A stretch of DNA of 64,000 bases from Lojkania enalia (Eukaryota > Ascomycota > Dothideomycetes > Pleosporales). Positions 35,054-47,400 of this stretch are shown here, in pieces (position 1 is the stretch's first letter; every line of letters begins with the position of its first letter). The stretch is from the NCBI GenBank assembly GCA_010094045.1, contig ML986583.1, forward strand, positions 95,951 to 159,950, given 5' to 3'. The notes under the pieces were generated by a model, which did no database searches, was not told the origin of the DNA, and saw only the letters and a program-made list of their open reading frames with translations. A program made the position numbers and the translations under genes.

Positions 35054-36933
35054 GGAGGATTTCTGAAGGCCCCTATCTATCGCTATGAGAGGTTGAATAA
35101 GTGGAAGGGAGACATTTTGATCCCACTTACCATAGAGCTTCCGATAATACTACTGGATATATTAACACTTCAAACTTGTTGTTTATTATTGAAGAGGTTA
35201 TGGGTGATATTACAGAGGATGGAAGCTGTAAAGTTAGGAGGCGAAGCGTTAATATCTCTTGGAGATAGAGATGATGAGGATGCTGAGTTGCAAAATTGCG
35301 CAGCAAGAAGTCACTTGTATCTCGTCGCGCATAAAAATAGCCAGGTTTTAGTACCTGCTCAGTCCCAATTTCGAGTCATTTAAATCCACAATCGTTTCTT
35401 TCTAATAACAAGGTCTCAACTTCAGATCATGAAGCTGGCAAAAAGCCGTGAGGTATGCTTATGAACCGAATAGCATTTATGTGATGTGTTCTTGTAGTAC
35501 CTTAGACGAACCTTTTATGAGCCCGCACTGTGAAGGCATGCTCGTACCGTAGCTCTAAATTTGCGCTTTGTTGCTGCAGTAAAGTATCCCTACTTCACGT
35601 AAAGTGATTGATCGGGTTTAGGTTATTAAGGATCGCACCAGCTTCATTCCTTGATGGTTAAGTATGTCCAAGCGGTGATCTACGCTTTCAAGATTCCATA
35701 GCCGGGGTGTTCTTCCCCGAAGCCCACAACGACAACCACGTGACATCATGGCGCGCGCTAGTGTCTATTGCTGCAGGCCTAAAAGCTGGCCCCTCTCCCT
35801 CTTCCTTCTCCTCTCCACCTTATCCCTCGTGTCTGCAATCCTGCAGGATTGACATGCCCCTGCAGGTCTTTGATAAGGTCAATCTGCAGTCTGATGGAAA
35901 CCTTTTCCCATAAGTTGATTGTTCATATAATCAGTACCCTTTTTCCAAAACGTGGCATCTCGGAGTTCGCTCCAGGGTCCTCGCCGGGTGGCTACTTGGT
36001 TCAATCGGTACGCTGGTCACCTTATTTTTCATTTCTCTTATTATTAGGCCTTCTGATAAAATGGGCAACATCATGCGGTGTAGTAGATGCCTAAATCTAC
36101 AAGATGGCTGCTCAGTTAGTCGGCTGCGTCCAAACCGTAGAACCTTGGAGTTAACACTAAGTCGCTTGGGGCAGTCAGCAGGTGTTCACGGGCCTCCCAG
36201 TTCGCCTTATTCTTCTTGTTCTTGGTCCGTGTGAAGGCTTGGAACTATATGAGCTCCGAGGCTCTGGTTGTGAGGTAGGTGTATTCGATCCGTCGGCTAC
36301 CTCATTCCGATCATTCTCTTGCCATATTTGGCTCTCACGGTGCGGTAGTGCTTTGCGCTTCGCCCCTCACCTCTTACCTTTTTATTTGAATATCCTCAGT
36401 TTAATATTTGATTTATTCGAATAACCTTAATCTAGAATTCTAACCTAATCGCACCCAATGAAGAGCGGAAACGAAGAGAGGAGAAAGTGGAGAAAGAAGA
36501 ACTGAAAGAAATGCAACGTAAATATGAAGAGAATGATGGGCGGGGCTTGTTCTGGGACGTTGAAGGAGACAATTCTGGTCACATGGGACGCCAACGGAGC
36601 GAATCTTTCCCAAGTAAGAGCGTACAACTATAACTATACATGGGGCCGTTGGCAAAAAGAAAATAGGAGAAGGATGGAAGGATGAAGCTATGAAGCGACT
36701 AGTGGATGGAGTGGTTTTTCAAAAGGTTTTACCGTTACTTCTTTTGTAATGCATTTATTGTTCTAAGGGGCGCAATAGACGCAAGTAATGCAAAACGTCA
36801 TATTATATAATTTACCATATTCCACAATTTATCTTGTAAGTAGTAAACGCAAAGTAGACCAAATGCTAACCTTCTGCTCTAGTCCATAATGTCGCTTATA
36901 ATCTTACACTAAGAAATCATAGAACGAAGAGAA
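35054..36933. other. Intergenic; possible gene fragments
   Basis: A 96-codon plus ORF at 35093-35383 begins NKWKGDILIPL and has a hydrophobic stretch, loosely like the small membrane ORFs farther left, but lacks the Glu-Ala core. At 35747 an ATG opens 34 codons resembling a signal peptide (LSLFLLLSTLSLVSA), then a stop. Nothing else is supported. Confidence 0.35.
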
Positions 36934-39645
36934 TCAGGAACATAGCGGCACCCCTGCCGAACAATCACATCCAGACGGACAATTAGACGACCAGGGTGAA
37001 GAGGGCCTGGGAGTCGGAGTCGGGCTTTCTGAGGGTGCTGATGTACGTGTTTCGGAAATAATCGGTGTTCCGGATTCGGTTTGCGAGGACTGTGGGTTTT
37101 GTGACGGTAGGTCTGTTAGCGTTGACTGTTCTGTTTGTGTTGGCTGCTCAGTTTCCGCTGGTGATTTCGTTATTTCCTCCGTTTTAGTAGGAGTGTTTGT
37201 CATAGTCGTCGAAGCTGGAGGAAGAGGGCATGAACCATCTCGCTTTTTGCTGGCACTTCCTAGGCACCACGTGTAGTCTTCAAAAGTGGGAACCTCCTGC
37301 CATACCCGATATACTGGCTGATCTGGGCCGAATCGGAAGCCCTTCGGGTCATATTGCACAAGAACCTTACCATTAGCCCGAGTCCGGAAATTTTCCTCCT
37401 CGTCATTGTCCTTCGGTCTATCGTAATCGAATTCATGGATCGGTATTCCTTCAAACTCTTTGCCCGATCCGGTGAGATATCCCATGATGGTGTTGAGTTT
37501 GTCGGGAAACTGTCGTTCCTTGGTACCTATAGCATAAGGAGTTGATACAAAGATTTGAGGATTGTTGGCTTTATTAAGAATACCGCCCTCGCCGGCAAGT
37601 GACCCTGGAAGCACAAGGTCACTGTCTTCGCCTTCAAAAGCCCCGATAACGCCGTCGTTCCATCTCTGGTCAAACAATTCGGAACCCCCTAGAAAGCCTG
37701 GTTCAGCTATATGAGCAAACCACATCCCTTTCTCTGATATTATAAGGATCGCAGTGCAACTATTTATATATCAGCATCAAGTGTATGCATATATGTCTGG
37801 TACGCCATAATGATATGTGCTGCTCTTCACAGATAACTAGTCTCGCTCCAGTTAGATTCAAGATTGAGAAATGGATACTTACCCCACAAGACCAGCAACA
37901 TAAGTAGTATGCGCCGTCTCACCTAGCTCCCTCGTAATCGCAACCACCTCTTTCCCCGCTCCAAATAGACCTCCCCAGTCCAATTCCTTGACATTTGGGC
38001 CATTTTGAAGCTCACCCATAAAATACCGCTGATAATTGTCGTCATTCCATCGCTTGCCATCCTCCTTCACATTAAAAATTTTGCGCTTCCAAAGGGATCG
38101 CGGCTCTAATGGAACAAGAGCTCGAAGCTCACGCTTGCTTGGACCTTGGCATGCTCGACACCCGGCTTCACATACGGATGCAGTGGCAGTCGAAGACGCA
38201 GACGCAGTGGTGGTATATGCAGTGGATGGCTTGATATTGCATCCAGTCACTGTTGTGCATGCTGTCGCTGTCACGCTCTTTACCGAAGTTACGGTGTTTG
38301 TCCCGTCTATGGAAAATGTAGTTGCAAGGGAGACGGTCTCCGTGCAAATAGGGACTGCCGAGCCACTCGTACAAGTAGATGAAGAAGAGGACGACGATTG
38401 AGAGGCTGAAGAGGCCGACGTTGGTTCGGGCGATGATACGGATGCTGACGGACTATTTTCTTTTTTCAGCTTCTCTAGCTGCTTGCCTAGGTCCTCTAAT
38501 CCGTCTGTGAGGCTTTCTACTACGTCGAATGGTGGATCAATCTTTTTTACATTGTCGACCAAATTCTCAACCACTTTAGTTGCGCAGCTTATGACTGAAG
38601 CTATGTCGTTCAATGTATCAACGATTCCGGAAAGGAAGCCGCGACGGTAAATTCGCATCCGTGAACTCAGATCGGACCTCTTCCTCTTCAGGTTTGAGCA
38701 CTCAGGCTTTGGATTTGGCGGATCTGGTAGTTTTCCAAACAGTCCAACAATATCGTCCCGGGAGTCCTCAACATTTTTGATGTATTCTTGCTTGCGTTCT
38801 TCATCCTTCAGTAAGTCTCTATGAATTTTTAAGTAAAACAGGATTGGAATAATTTTTTCTGCTTCGTCCGTGGTTGCAGGACCGGTAACAGTCGCGGTCG
38901 GGGGATCAAATGAGGGAAATGGGAACGTGTCTATTTCGGTCAGCGTTGAGGTGGTGGTAATGCCATTGGAAGTCTCTGCGATTGAAGATGCGTCAGTCGA
39001 TCCGGTGGATGTTGCATCAGTTATCCCAGATGACGAAGCTGTGCTTGTGCCGGATGATAGACTCGCTGTAGCGTCGGAAGGCGAAGAGGTAATATCTGCT
39101 GAAGACGAAGACGGTGAGGATATCGAGCTATCAGTCGCTGGAGTAGAAAAAGAGCTACTTAATTCGATAGTCGATGAAGATAATGTGGTAGAATCTGAGG
39201 ACGAAGCAGTCGTGCCAACAGAAGAAGAAGAAGAAGAAGAAGAAGAAGGGGATGATGACGATGATGATGATGAAAAATCGGATGTAGGCGTAGCGGTTGT
39301 AGAGATAGTGCTATTCGACAAGACTATTGACGAAGAGTCTGTTATCGACGGAGTTATAGTAATATCAAAAGACGAAGCGGAAGACGGTATAGACGTCAGG
39401 CTATCCGTTGGAATTAAATTTGAAGTAGAGTTCGTAGTCAGGTTAATGAGTGAGCTTGATATCGAAACGACTTCAGTAGACAGGGAAGTGCTCGATACAT
39501 TGCTAGAAGATGAAGCGAATGCAGTTCCAAACGAGGTGGTGCTATTAGCCCAAGACTTAGTGTTCTTAAACTGGCTGGGAAAGTAATAGAAAGGTGAGGA
39601 ATGAACGAATGGAAGAAGACAAAGGATCAGCTTTGGGCTAATCAT
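36934..39645 (-). CDS. Large secreted Ser/Thr-rich protein with conserved Cys-x14-His core
   Basis: Exons 39645-37883 and 37759-36934, separated by a 123-base GT-AG intron, give 862 residues. The signal peptide is MISPKLILCLLPFVHSS. About 230 Ser/Thr-rich residues follow (including a GAA-repeat-encoded Ser run), then a charged helical segment (about 255-385), another Ser/Thr-rich linker and a conserved C-terminal domain from about 510. The latter contains ETAHTTYVAGL, GCTAILIISEKG, AHIAE, KVLVQYDP and a closing FEDYTW. A Pro/Thr/Ser-rich tail with CPSGCDCSAGVPLC ends the chain. The domain is a fungal secreted family I recognise only by pattern. Cys589 and His604 are separated by 14 residues, the spacing of the catalytic pair in CNF-type glutamine deamidases; that link is an inference. 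Function unknown; an extracellular or cell-wall location is likely. Confidence 0.72.
39221..39271. repeat. GAA and GAT microsatellite inside coding exon
   Basis: About nine GAA units (39221-39248) followed by GAT-type units to 39271 encode poly-Ser on the minus strand within the secreted Ser/Thr-rich protein. The same repeat creates a long acidic plus-strand shadow frame (38870-39586) that is not a gene. Confidence 0.8.
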
Positions 39646-41599
39646 CTTAGAGAGAAGCGAAAGTATGAGATTAATGAGAAGATGATATTTTACAAATAGA
39701 AAGGAGTGTGGACGTTATATATATTCTTGAAGTTAACATCTAAGTAAGGTTCTAGGATGGGGTCTGCATTGGGGGTGTAGGGTTCCTAGATTAAAGGAAT
39801 GGGGCTAATACTGGCGATCAAGTACCAGCTGGTGAGCGCCTGCATTTAAGTCTTATCCTCTTGGCACACCCTGTACTCAGAGAGACAAGAGGAGGCTCCA
39901 AATGGATCATCGACCGAGCTCATCCTAGGCTAATAGGATTGTGAATTGGGAACAATGCTGGAGTGTTCTTAGACGTGCTAGAAATGATGAGTGAAACAGC
40001 AATTTCAAGGGAAGCAGAAGGCTAGTGCCGTGCACTGCGGCATAATAAAGAAAAGAAAATGTTACAGTAGAAAATCCTCCGAGAGGTCTACGCTATTTCA
40101 TGAATATATCACAGCTGAGAGGAAACGAACTGGCTTATGCGCTTCGGTATCATGATAAATATGGGGCACATATGATCTTATTCCCGAACATCCTTGATCC
40201 AAGAAGTAGTCGCTAGGAATCGGTAATATCACGAAATGCTAGGAATATGTTGAATTTGGATATATTGACCCGGAGACTAAATTTGTGTCAATCCCTCTGA
40301 GAATTAGGCATCTGGATATGCTCGGAAGTTTATAGATATTTCTTTGGGTATACTAGTTGTTTTTAATTGCTTCTCCATAAAATATCGATATTGCGAACGA
40401 AAGAGGCGAGCGACTAGATGGCTTGAAGGCGGATTCCGTGAACAATCCGGTTCATCACTCTATACGAAGATCCCAATTTCCACAGTTGTCTTGCAAGATA
40501 CTCTAAAGCCAGGGTATGGGCTTTCGAGTGGAAATTTGATAGACTAATGATTTAAGCAGAGTAGGGGCTAAAATGGCATGTCGGATTGAGGTTGGATGTT
40601 CGATGATGAGGTCCGAAACGTGGAGGATTCTCGGTAATGGCGCCTGATTGGCTTGAATGTCCGGCAGAGCAAACACCCCACCACCTTTCATTTCCGCCTT
40701 AGCGCCGAGGGAATGGGATCAACCTTCTTTCTGTGTATCTCATGCTGATAGTGAATCAAGATTACGAAAAGCGTTTGCCTGAATACGCATCATTTTTAGT
40801 CGACGGAATTGTTCCGGGCGAGGCATGCAGGGGCCAGTTTGTGTATAGAGTGTTACCATCTCGCTCTCCTAGTTCATATCTTGCCGGCATTGTTTATCAT
40901 CTATGCCGTTTAGGACTAATATCGCGCGTCCAATTACCTTAAAAAATTTTTTTTTTTAAAAAATGCATGAAGGGTATCCGTAGAAGATTACATCAAAGGT
41001 CAGAAATACAGGTAGAAGCGGTAATATCCTGTGATACTTAGGCCTGCCGTCCATCCGGCCACGTCTTTTCTACACTACAATCTGGGATTTATTCAATAGA
41101 TTCGGTTTATTCTAGTATTTCCCGCAAACACATCAAGCTCATTTGTCGAGTTCGCGGGCAGTTTTCAGGCGAACAACTCTGATCTATCCTAGGATTCTAG
41201 GCCACCAAAACACTTCCCCAAGGTCCAAGGCCATCATGCAATCGGCATAACCAATATTTCCAGCCATTGTAGGTATACTATTAATAGCTTTGGTATTGTT
41301 CAGGATCTAAGAACAACCAGATTAAAACAACATAGTTCCACTAGGACGCTGCTACGACTGAAACAAGAAATCTGTATTCGTCACTACATCGAAAGAGACC
41401 TCGCCCGCCACTCAACTATCTTGTTAATCGCCCGATTCACGAGAAAAAAAGCAGCAAAAACGTTGGCCTTGTTATTTACGACCTGAGTCTCTACTCCCCC
41501 AAACAACACCACAGGAAACCGCAACTCAGCCGCCAGAACCCTGGTGTACATGAAGTCTAATAACCCCGTAGACAACTTTCGACCCTCACTGCTCGCAAA
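39646..41599. other. Intergenic AT-rich sequence
   Basis: Apart from the TATA element no gene is supported. A near-perfect A/T palindrome (TTAAAAAAT11AAAAAAT form) lies at 40939-40964. ORFs at 40344-40547, 40503-40691 and 40733-40942 have no motif. Confidence 0.45.
39715..39721 (-). promoter_or_regulatory. TATA element of the secreted Ser/Thr-rich protein gene
   Basis: On the minus strand TATATAA lies 70 bases before the start codon at 39645, a normal distance for a fungal TATA box. It supports the chosen start. Confidence 0.45.
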
Positions 41600-42553
41600 A
41601 TGTGTGCAACATCTTCCCCTCCCGCCTCACAGCGCCCAGACCATCTCCTCTCTACAGCCATTTCCACCGACTCCCCTACTACCCTCCAAGCCGCTCTCGA
41701 TCTAGCCAGGTCAACGTACCTCTCCGATTTTCCAGATTTCCCCCAAGAAGCCCTCTGCTCGATTCTCTACTCCGGCTCGTCCGCTCTAACGTCATATCTC
41801 CTAACTCACAACGCTGATCTCGTTCATTCAATAACGCCCTTGCATATCGCGCACAAGCCATCCATCCCTCTCTTCCAAGCGCTACTAGACCATGGCTGGG
41901 ATCCCAACACTTCCTCTCCAAAATCTTCTTTCGGGAAAGGCCAGCGGGTAATCGACCATGTGCTTCCTTACCACGAACTGGTCGTCTGGCTCGTTGAGCA
42001 TGGCGCAGAGGTTAATTACGGGTACTTAGACGCCATTATTGATGCGCGACCATCACCTTTACTGGAGACTTGCGCAGCGATCGGATCGCTGGCTACATTT
42101 AAATACTTACGCGAACGAGGCGCTAGATTGGGGAGACGGACGCTACATGTTGCGGTCCTGCGCGCGGCGCAGCTCGGCGCAGACCCCTCTGTGGACCAAG
42201 ACACTGCGGAGGCCAGGGAGAAGGGTTACAGAAGTGGGGAGGAGAGGAAAAAGAAAGAGGCTGAAGCTATAGTCCGGTATCTCGTCGATGAGATGGGTTT
42301 GGACGTAAATCAGATCGAGCTCGACAGTCCTTGGCGGTACGGGACGCCGATTAATCATGCTGCTGCACAGAAAAAGGGCGCAGCAGTGGTGTGGTGGCTA
42401 CTTCAACGGGGTGCTGACCCGGACAAATATCTTGATCCTACTTTTTACAACATAGGAAGTCAAGCCAAGGGGATGGATGCCGAGGATTTTGCTAGAGCGT
42501 TCAAGTGCGACAGAGTGCTCGATGTATTGGCGGAATGGAAACGGTTACGATAG
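41600..42553 (+). CDS. Ankyrin-repeat-like protein
   Basis: Single-exon ORF of 317 residues. Degenerate ankyrin units are visible: ALTSYLLTHNADL, TPLHIAHKPSIPLFQALLDHGWDPN, ELVVWLVEHGAEVNYGYLDAII, ATFKYLRERGARL and TPINHAAAQKKGAAVVWWLLQRGADPD. Between repeats 4 and 5 a charged helix (EARE...EERKKKEAEAIVRYL) is inserted. There is no signal peptide or membrane helix, so it should be cytosolic or nuclear. Ankyrin repeats bind proteins; the partner is unknown. The ATG at 41600 begins a Ser/Pro-rich leader directly before the first repeat. The gene is convergent with the APP1-family phosphatase, 205 bases away. Confidence 0.85.
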   Translation: MCATSSPPASQRPDHLLSTAISTDSPTTLQAALDLARSTYLSDFPDFPQEALCSILYSGSSALTSYLLTHNADLVHSITPLHIAHKPSIPLFQALLDHGWDPNTSSPKSSFGKGQRVIDHVLPYHELVVWLVEHGAEVNYGYLDAIIDARPSPLLETCAAIGSLATFKYLRERGARLGRRTLHVAVLRAAQLGADPSVDQDTAEAREKGYRSGEERKKKEAEAIVRYLVDEMGLDVNQIELDSPWRYGTPINHAAAQKKGAAVVWWLLQRGADPDKYLDPTFYNIGSQAKGMDAEDFARAFKCDRVLDVLAEWKRLR

Positions 42554-42758
42554 AGGAACCAAAAAAAAAAAAAGATAAGACTAGGATACAGAAGAGAAAC
42601 ATAGTTGCAGTACATGCCTTTTGAGGCTCAAACCTAATAATGCCGCTAACAAGACATAATTCAGTGACCTACTCATAAAGTACGAATCCATATCCATCTC
42701 ACCTACTTGTCCCCATCCTATCAACCCTAAGGTTCCTTATTACACTTATCATGTGCCC

Positions 42759-44444
42759 TTACAGGATGAGGAACATCGTGGCAACCAGTGCCACAACAAA
42801 GCTCATGGTGGCACTGCTGCTCAACTTGGCTGCCGCACCGTGGATACCAAGTACCTCATCTTGAATACCAAAGGTGACATTCTGCGGGATAGACTGGTTC
42901 AGGCATTGTCCATTAACGATATCGAGACCTCTCAAATCATCGGGAACTTTGAAGAACATGTAACTCCTATTATTTAGACCTTCAAACCCGCTAGTGTCAT
43001 AGGGGAATTTGTCCGAAGGGTCGGTGGCCGAGGTGTTGCGAAGAAAGATGCAGGCTACCTGGTCGGGATAGTCGTGCGCAAGCTGAGGATAATCTTTCAT
43101 GACGTCAGAATTAGAAGTGTCCGCGACAAGGACAAACCTCCGTTGAGGGAAGGTTTGGAAGATCTTGGTTAGGAGGAATTGACGAATGCTAAGTGTAGCA
43201 TCGACATCGGAAAAGTTTAGCGGTCGCTATGAAAGTCAGAATTATCTTAATAATTGCCTTTGCGGGGCTCAATCTTGCGTACTGTGTCAAAGGAACCACC
43301 GGGATATCTCTTATAGATAAAATCCATATAAACCCGCGTAGCCTGCTCTGGGGTGGTGGTTAGGTAATGGAAATGGGTATCGGTTGGTAAAGTCCTCGAC
43401 CAGTTCGCGTAGATCTCTGGCATGTTCATCCATGGGACAAAAGGTCGGGCAAAGGAATTGAGAAGACCTTCTTTCGGGTCGTAGATTTTGGTTACACGTA
43501 GGATGTCATCGATATCAGATATAAATGTGAGACCTGTCGGAGGGACTAAGAACGCAGTTGCATTACCGGTGAGAGTGCCGTTGGTGTAGACATTGAGTCG
43601 CTGGACATTGTTGGTCTCGTTTCCGGCCAGCAAACCGCCATCGGAAACGTTGCGAATAGGCACAAAAACATCAAAGTCTCCCTGGTCGGTAGTCAAGTGA
43701 GGCAAGTTTACGGTTTGCGATCCTCCAGATGGTGTAATTGCGTTTCCACCACCAGGCTCGCCATCGCCACCCTGCATTGGCGCAGGCTCCAAATGCATAG
43801 TAACATTTTGGTCGCCTTGTTGTACAATGAAGATGGATCGTGTGAGGTTTCGCGCCTGTTCCTTGCCTTCAGGTGGTAATTCCGCAACTTCAGTGTCGAT
43901 GAGGAAGATATTCGCAAGATCGTCCACCTTGTCTTGGGAGATATTCGGCGTTTTGTAGACGTTTCCATGAAACCTGACGTTCCATCCTTCCTTTGTCCAA
44001 TTGGCGTATGGGGGTATATTTAGGACCTCAGTCGGAGCAGCATCGAGTTGATCGTCGTCAATGCCGAGGGAGGACTTGACATCATCACCTATTGGGAAAT
44101 CTTGGAAGTAATTTGGGATGCCTAGTAAAGATCAGCGGATTATCTTGTCAACCAAAGATGCACTTCTCACCAGACACAATATAGCTCGGCAAATCGGTCC
44201 CCAATACACTTCCTAGTGAGTGTAGCACATTATCTGCTCCGCTTATGATATCATCCACAAAATTTCTTTTTTCGTTCAAATAGCTGTAATGTCCGTCGAA
44301 CCGGATTGCAGCGGGAGTGATAACAGGCGATCGCACTTGGGCTCTTGCGGGTGCAGCAGTGGGCTCGGGGATCACGACAGCATTGGCGGCTGCTATAGCC
44401 ATTCCTCCAAGCAGCAGAAGCCGCAGTATCGAGTTGTTATCCAT
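42759..44444 (-). CDS. Secreted, GPI-anchored APP1-family phosphatase-like protein
   Basis: Exons 44444-44171, 44121-43283 and 43226-42759 give 526 residues. A signal peptide (LRLLLLGGMAIAAANA), many N-glycosylation sites and a C-terminal hydrophobic tail after SSSATMS (MSFVVALVATMFLIL) indicate secretion and probable GPI anchoring. The core is the phosphatidate-phosphatase APP1 catalytic domain: VPPTGLTFISDIDDILRVTKIY, NMPEIYANW, FHYLTTTPEQ, PGGSFDTRPLNFSD and VLVADTSNSDVMKDYP. In yeast App1 the motif is DxDxT; here it reads D294-I-D296-D-I298, the Thr replaced by Ile. The nucleophile and acid Asp residues are kept. Lipid or other phosphoester hydrolysis outside the cell is possible but unproven. 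Introns are short GT-AG and preserve phase. Confidence 0.85.
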
Positions 44445-47400
44445 TGCGCAACTCAGTTGATCAAAATATGTAGGGCGGCAATTTCCTTAGCGACAATTGC
44501 GCCAGTATCCAGTGATTAGTTCTTAGAACTCCGAAGACGAATTGAGAGAGAGGGACGGAAGGAGAAGAAAGAGAGAGTGTGTGCTCAAGGATGTAAGGAT
44601 AAACTAGGTCGTACACACAGTTGTCAGTTGTTGCTTCCAGGTTTCCAAGGTTTCGATTTATTGTACGTGGAAACGCAGGTACCATCTCTAACCCCAATGA
44701 TGTCACCGACGGCGGCCGGGGTCCTCGGCTAATACTTGTACTAGGCTGCATTAGGCATGTCCAGTAGCTGTGGGGGTCTCACGTGATCCCCTCTTGTCCA
44801 CAACAGACCCTAAAAAGATCTGTCCGCCGCAACATAATTGTTGTGAAGTCCAAGACTGGGGATCGCGAGTATGGTCCGGCTTCAAAATTCTAAGTCTCAG
44901 TTTTACTATTCCCGAGCCCCGACTTGTCCACGTTAACGACTAAGCCGATTCGGAGCTCTGCTGCCGTAGGTGATACTAAAACATCTAACAATATTTGTGG
45001 AGGATGTAGTATTATTTCCTAAGCCTCAACGTTAGGATGATTTAGGTTGCCCATGCTATTATGACATAATCACCAGCACCCCGCTCAGGCCTTGCTACGC
45101 TTTCTTCCATTAATCAGAATCATCTCCTCTCTCAATACCCCCAAGCGTACTCCACCTACGCACCAATACCTTTCCCTACAATACTTGCCTATGCTTTCGT
45201 AAAAGGAGCACCACTTCCTCCGCTACTCTCGGAAGGTCTGCAAGCTCGACGTTGGATGCCTCTCTATGTAAGGTTATTTGTATCGCACAATCCCTATTAT
45301 GGATTAGCCCCGATATCATGTGATGCCTGAAACAGACAGTATAAACAGCCTTGATCCTCTATAGATACGAATCAACACAGTCCTCGTCCTCATCTGCCTG
45401 ATACTCAATACTCTATAATGACCCTTCAACATCCTTCAAGCTTAATAGTATGAGGCCCTTGTTGAGGCCGCATGTGGTTGCTCTCGTTAACCTCCGAATG
45501 AGTCTTTGTTCCCGTCGACGGTATCTTGACCGGCGTCTCATCTACGAATTTATCCATCCCCTAAAATATTTTGATGACAAATTGATCGAATCGGCCCGAT
45601 ATCATATATGGACTCCTCGGAATCATCAGTGATTCCCGCGTCGCGTTCGGACTTTTGGAGAGTTCAGCTTTTGAAATGCCGTCCCAGGTGCATACAAAAT
45701 GCCCTTCTTTTTGAAACTGGTGAATGCGGAACTCGAACAGCTAGGTTTCATCCACTACCTGCCCAAGAACTTGAATGTTCGATAGAGTCGATTTGAAGGA
45801 GTACTTCTCGAAACTCCCTATGATCTTGACGTTAGCCAAAGAATTCGCGTTCAAGGCCATGTTTTGGGAATATAGCCGAGCGACCATGAAGTCCTCCGTA
45901 GCCTCCCATTTTTCATTCATTACTTTGCGGCGATAGCTTGAAGTTGGGGGTTTGAGAGTCCAAATAGATCGAAACTTTGACCCTTCACGACGGGTTAATT
46001 GTACGCGAGGCCTAGAGATATTGGGTCTAACTGCCTTGTCGCCGAGGAAGATCTTTTCGCCGGAAGTGGTTGGAAAGCCTACTATACAGTCCATGCTCTT
46101 CCTTCTCGCTGCTCCTGAGATCGCAGCATCCGGTGGCGGGTATCATTTCCTCGCGAGCTGAACATGTCTCCGAGCAGCATTTAAGGCATATGGATGGATG
46201 TTGAATAGACGCGCTCGTCCAGAGCTAGGGTTTAGTTCGTTAACTAGTCGCTCAGGGAATCTAGCTTCACAAGAACTTTCCTTGCAAGCACCTTGATTCC
46301 CTCCATCTCATGGTCCCGCCTGAGGTTGCGGTATAGCGGAGTCGGGGAGAATGGGAAGGGGAAACAGGATGCTTTGGTGAGGGTGAGCTTTTCAGGTCAC
46401 AACAAACGCGCCTAGGTGAGGTGCTACGTAACGTCACGTTGCAGTGTGAATGCCCTAATCGGGAGAGCTCTCTGGTATCTAAGGTTAATAGCTGATGTAC
46501 AAAAAATGTCAACATTATATCCCAAAGAAGATAAAAAGTTATAAGGTAAAAGTATCTAGTAGTAGCTGAGATATACCCCCATCTTTGTTACCTAAGTAGA
46601 TCGAGGCTAACAGCCTTCTAGCCTTGTCGCAAAACTGGACAATTAGTTTATTACAAAGAAACGACCTTGAATCCTGGAGTAGAAAAAAGCCGTAAGTTAC
46701 ATCACTATTAGATAGTCGTAGACAGTCTAGGTAGCGCAGATGACACAGAGTGGATACGAGGTTCGTCCTAGTTAGCAACTGACACAAACGATAGAATCGG
46801 GGAAGTCAAAAGGTATCTAGTAATGAGTTCCATATACAATTAATTCATTTCTATTTCTGCAATTTTCTTTCTAGAAGAAGCGAATTCCGACAATACATCT
46901 CGTGAGACCTGGTTCATTAATATATTCGATAGGTCTAATAGTCCCACAAAAGCAATTTCTATACAAGACATTAAAATATTTATATTCCGCATGTAGATAA
47001 TAAGTAACTTGTACAGGCCACTACGCTACAGTCGCTTATGCTAATTGCGGGGTCGCTTCGCCCCTCAGCTTACGGCCTCTCAGTTTGAATTCTACCACCT
47101 AACTTTCTCTAAGACACAATAGGAATCTGATGTTTATTATAAGATGAGAGAATCCGTTATGAGACTATAAGACCCTCCTTCCTCGCTGCAGCACCAGTCT
47201 AGAACCGCCATCGAACATGTTTGCGTACAAGCATTGAGTCCTAGATACAGCCAGGAGCAGATCCGCTTGATCAAGTAACACAAATCTTCAATCTCAGATC
47301 TGCCGCTCCACTTAGACCTTTAAAAATGGGCATCCCCGCCCTCCATAGCCTTATCGTACACTGGAAGTGAGCTGACACCCACCTATACTATCCGTATTGA

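Noticed and set aside
35093..35383. ORF beginning NKWKGDILIPL as a fifth member of the small membrane family
   Set aside because: It has a Trp and a hydrophobic run but no Lys/Leu-Glu-Ala core, and its tail is acidic, not basic.
38870..39586. Long (238-codon) acidic plus-strand ORF
   Set aside because: It is the antisense shadow of the Ser-rich part of the secreted protein; its Glu/Asp runs come from the GAA and GAT repeats.
45741..46094. 117-codon minus-strand ORF
   Set aside because: Moderately protein-like, and similar text seems to continue past its stop, but no family motif or consistent splicing was found, so it was left as intergenic.
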